In this document: positions 62,267-64,000 of the stretch, in pieces
Position numbering within the stretch: position 1 is the first letter of the stretch
Layout: every line of letters begins with the position of its first letter
Assembly: GCA_947494695.1 (NCBI GenBank)
Contig: CANLWB010000005.1
Span: forward strand, 124,001-188,000
DNA from: an uncultured Flavobacteriaceae bacterium
GTDB taxonomy: Bacteria > Bacteroidota > Bacteroidia > Flavobacteriales > Flavobacteriaceae
Direction of reading: 5' to 3'
Length of the DNA: 64,000 nt
The notes under the pieces: generated by a model
Databases searched by the model: none
What the model was told of the DNA's origin: nothing
Seen by the model: the letters and a program-made list of their open reading frames with translations, nothing else
Translations under genes and position numbers: made by a program

Positions 62267-63841
62267 TTAGTCGATTTGGGTTTTGTTATAATGTGCTCCC
62301 AAATATAAACAATCTTTTAAATCTTGCATGCCTGTAAATGGTACAAGTGTTTTCTCATACATATATGTCTTATCCAGTTCTTTGGAGAGGTTATGGTCAT
62401 CTACATTCATATCGATATCACTCATTTTAAACTGACAAGGGTGTTCATATCCAGCGGCATGGGTAATTTCTATGAGTTCTTTTTTAAAGGTTTTAAAGTA
62501 CTGCGCTAATCGTTCAGATTTTAATGGAATATTGATACCATTTTGCAACCATTTGCTCTGCGTGGCAATACCAGCAGGGCATCTGTTAGTATGACATATT
62601 TGTGCCTGAATACAACCAATACTCATCATGGCCTCGCGAGCTACATTGATACAATCAACCCCCATGGCAAAGGCCATGGCTGCTTTGGCTGGAAATCCAA
62701 GCTTACCACTACCTATAAAAACAATACGTTCAGACAGTCCTTTGTGCTTAAAAAGCTTGTATAAATCGCTAAACCCATATACCCACGGTAAGGATACATG
62801 ATCTGCGAAACTTGGAGGTGCAGCTCCGGTGCCACCTTCACCACCATCAATCGTAATAAAATCAGGGCCTTTTCCCGTTTTTAGCATGATATCTGCAAGT
62901 TCTTCCCATTGATCCAGTTTCCCAATGGCGGCTTTAATACCCACAGGTAATCCGGTGGCATTGGCAATGGCTTCTATAAAATCTACCATTTCTGGAACAT
63001 TAGAAAAGGCTTTATGAGTGGGAGGAGAGAGTACATCTTTTCCCTTTTCAACACCTCTAATAGCCGCTATTTCTGACGTTATTTTAGCACCAGGAAGTAC
63101 TCCTCCTTTACCAGGTTTTGCGCCTTGTGATAGCTTTACTTCAATGGCTCTTATAAAAGGATTTTCTTCAACCATTTTCTTCATTTTCTCCATAGAGAAA
63201 CCACCATCCTTCGATCGTACGCCAAAATACCCAGTACCAAAATGAAACACAACATCCCCACCATTACTATGATAAGACGATAAGCCTCCTTCACCGGTAT
63301 TGTGATAGGCTCCCGCTATTTTAACACCTTGGTTTAATGATGATATGGCCTTGGCTGAAAGCGAACCGTAACTCATAGCAGATACATTTATAATAGAGGC
63401 CGGGCGATATGGTCTTTTGCGCTTGTTGAATTCACCAATAACCTTGGCACATGGCAAAAATGTTTTATCGATACTATTAGGGTGGTCTTTGTCAATTTTA
63501 AAAGGCATCATAGCATTATTGATAAATACATGCTGATGTTCATAAATATTGCGATCGGTACCAAAACCTTCATAGTTGTTTTCTTTTTTTGCTGAGGCAT
63601 AAATCCAACCGCGTTCAATACGATTAAAAGGTAATTCTTCCCTGTTATTGGCAACAAAGTACTGGCGCATTTCGGGGCCAATACTTTCCAGTAAATAGCG
63701 TAAATGACCAACGATAGGGAAGTTATGACTAATGGTATGTCTTTTTTGAAAGAAGATGTCCCGGATAGCAATTAACGTTAGACCCATTATGATCCAGCCC
63801 CACCAGGGGATATTTGAGAGAAAATCTAAAATGGTGTTCAT
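62267..63841 (-). CDS. FMN-binding glutamate-synthase family protein
   Basis: A 524-residue protein. One N-terminal span (WWGWIIMGLTLIAI) precedes a glutamate-synthase alpha-type FMN barrel. Landmarks are INVSAMSYGSLSAKAI (about 145-160), IDGGEGGTGAAPPSF, GFPAKAAMAFAMGVDC and the FeS-binding cysteines in CIQAQICHTNRCPAG. It lacks the glutaminase domain of GltB, so it is a stand-alone FMN/FeS oxidoreductase, substrate unknown. It ends 9 bases ahead of the gene at 61737 and begins 1 base after the stop of the partial amidohydrolase. Confidence 0.88.
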   Translation of the reverse strand: MNTILDFLSNIPWWGWIIMGLTLIAIRDIFFQKRHTISHNFPIVGHLRYLLESIGPEMRQYFVANNREELPFNRIERGWIYASAKKENNYEGFGTDRNIYEHQHVFINNAMMPFKIDKDHPNSIDKTFLPCAKVIGEFNKRKRPYRPASIINVSAMSYGSLSAKAISSLNQGVKIAGAYHNTGEGGLSSYHSNGGDVVFHFGTGYFGVRSKDGGFSMEKMKKMVEENPFIRAIEVKLSQGAKPGKGGVLPGAKITSEIAAIRGVEKGKDVLSPPTHKAFSNVPEMVDFIEAIANATGLPVGIKAAIGKLDQWEELADIMLKTGKGPDFITIDGGEGGTGAAPPSFADHVSLPWVYGFSDLYKLFKHKGLSERIVFIGSGKLGFPAKAAMAFAMGVDCINVAREAMMSIGCIQAQICHTNRCPAGIATQSKWLQNGINIPLKSERLAQYFKTFKKELIEITHAAGYEHPCQFKMSDIDMNVDDHNLSKELDKTYMYEKTLVPFTGMQDLKDCLYLGAHYNKTQID

Positions 63842-63842
63842 G

Positions 63843-64000
63843 CTAATGATTTAAATAATCTAAAGTCATATGAGTTAGTGTTTTTACCCCTAAAAGCATA
63901 CCGTTATCGTCAATTTTAAAATCGGGGGTGTGATGCGGATAAGATTCTGTGGTGCCTGGAGTCATGCCTCCAAGATAGAAATAAAACCCAGGAACTAATT
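63843..64000 (-). CDS. M20 amidohydrolase, C-terminal end (start lies beyond the window)
   Basis: The last 52 codons read on the minus strand include VPGFYFYLGGMTPGTTESYP, then the TPDFKIDD and GVKTLTHMTLDYL parts and a TAG stop at 63843. This is the conserved end of M20-family amidohydrolases, with the HHTPDF zinc-site region. The rest is outside. The 1-base gap to the FMN protein suggests a three-gene operon. Confidence 0.85.
   Translation of the reverse strand, partial: LVPGFYFYLGGMTPGTTESYPHHTPDFKIDDNGMLLGVKTLTHMTLDYLNH

Overview
The window is a piece of a low-GC Gram-negative chromosome from the phylum Bacteroidota, most likely family Flavobacteriaceae. Supporting signs are a PorP/SprF-type type IX secretion protein, a bacillithiol enzyme (BshA), LptD, GG-type natural-product leaders of the Bacteroidetes kind, a DUF2911 protein and promoters of the TTG / TAnnTTTG type. 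No rRNA, tRNA, CRISPR array or intact mobile element was seen.

Region 1 (1-19000) is mostly core genome: a DUF1080 lipoprotein, a hybrid histidine kinase whose phospho-accepting histidine is a tyrosine, RidA and LptD on the minus strand, then a plus-strand series of cell-wall amidase, MCE/MlaD-type lipid-transport protein and two iron-sulfur proteins flanking a small secreted protein. SerB, an unknown HEXXH-motif protein preceded by a strongly structured RNA-like leader, a GH3/beta-lactamase fusion and BshA follow.

Region 2 (19530-33086) is the highlight: an all-plus-strand RiPP cluster of the class I lanthipeptide kind. An outer-membrane receptor gene is followed by three near-identical precursor genes arranged as a tandem duplication (48, 48 and 54 codons, double-glycine leader, core motif SCG[IV]ASC). 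A terminator-like hairpin comes next, then a fourth, divergent precursor with an SCxxxSC core and four Cys spaced every five residues. Downstream lie a LanC-like protein that has lost all three zinc ligands, two tandem luciferase-like flavin oxidoreductases, a C39-peptidase ABC exporter, a 58-residue single-span membrane protein, a canonical LanC cyclase, and a split LanB dehydratase made of a 751-residue glutamylation protein and a 301-residue elimination protein. The inferred order is: Ser/Thr dehydration by the split LanB, ring closure by the zinc LanC, optional redox tailoring by the flavoproteins, leader cleavage and export by the C39 transporter. The product, the role of the zinc-less LanC and the processing of the fourth peptide are open.

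Region 3 (33400-64000) returns to housekeeping and accessory genes: an esterase, an outer-membrane barrel, a large FAD/FeS D-2-hydroxyacid dehydrogenase, a TPR protein, an AlkC-type DNA glycosylase, small lipoprotein/NTF2-like/WYL-regulator genes, an LpxH-like phosphoesterase, aroC, a dicarboxylate/amino-acid symporter, a sulfurtransferase, a DCC protein, a 32-codon transposase remnant, a MutS2 without Smr domain, RecG, a beta-helix lipoprotein, an M1 peptidase, a PorP/SprF pair, a patatin, an FMN glutamate-synthase-like protein and the 3' end of an M20 amidohydrolase. Several CDS starts are corrected here to internal codons.
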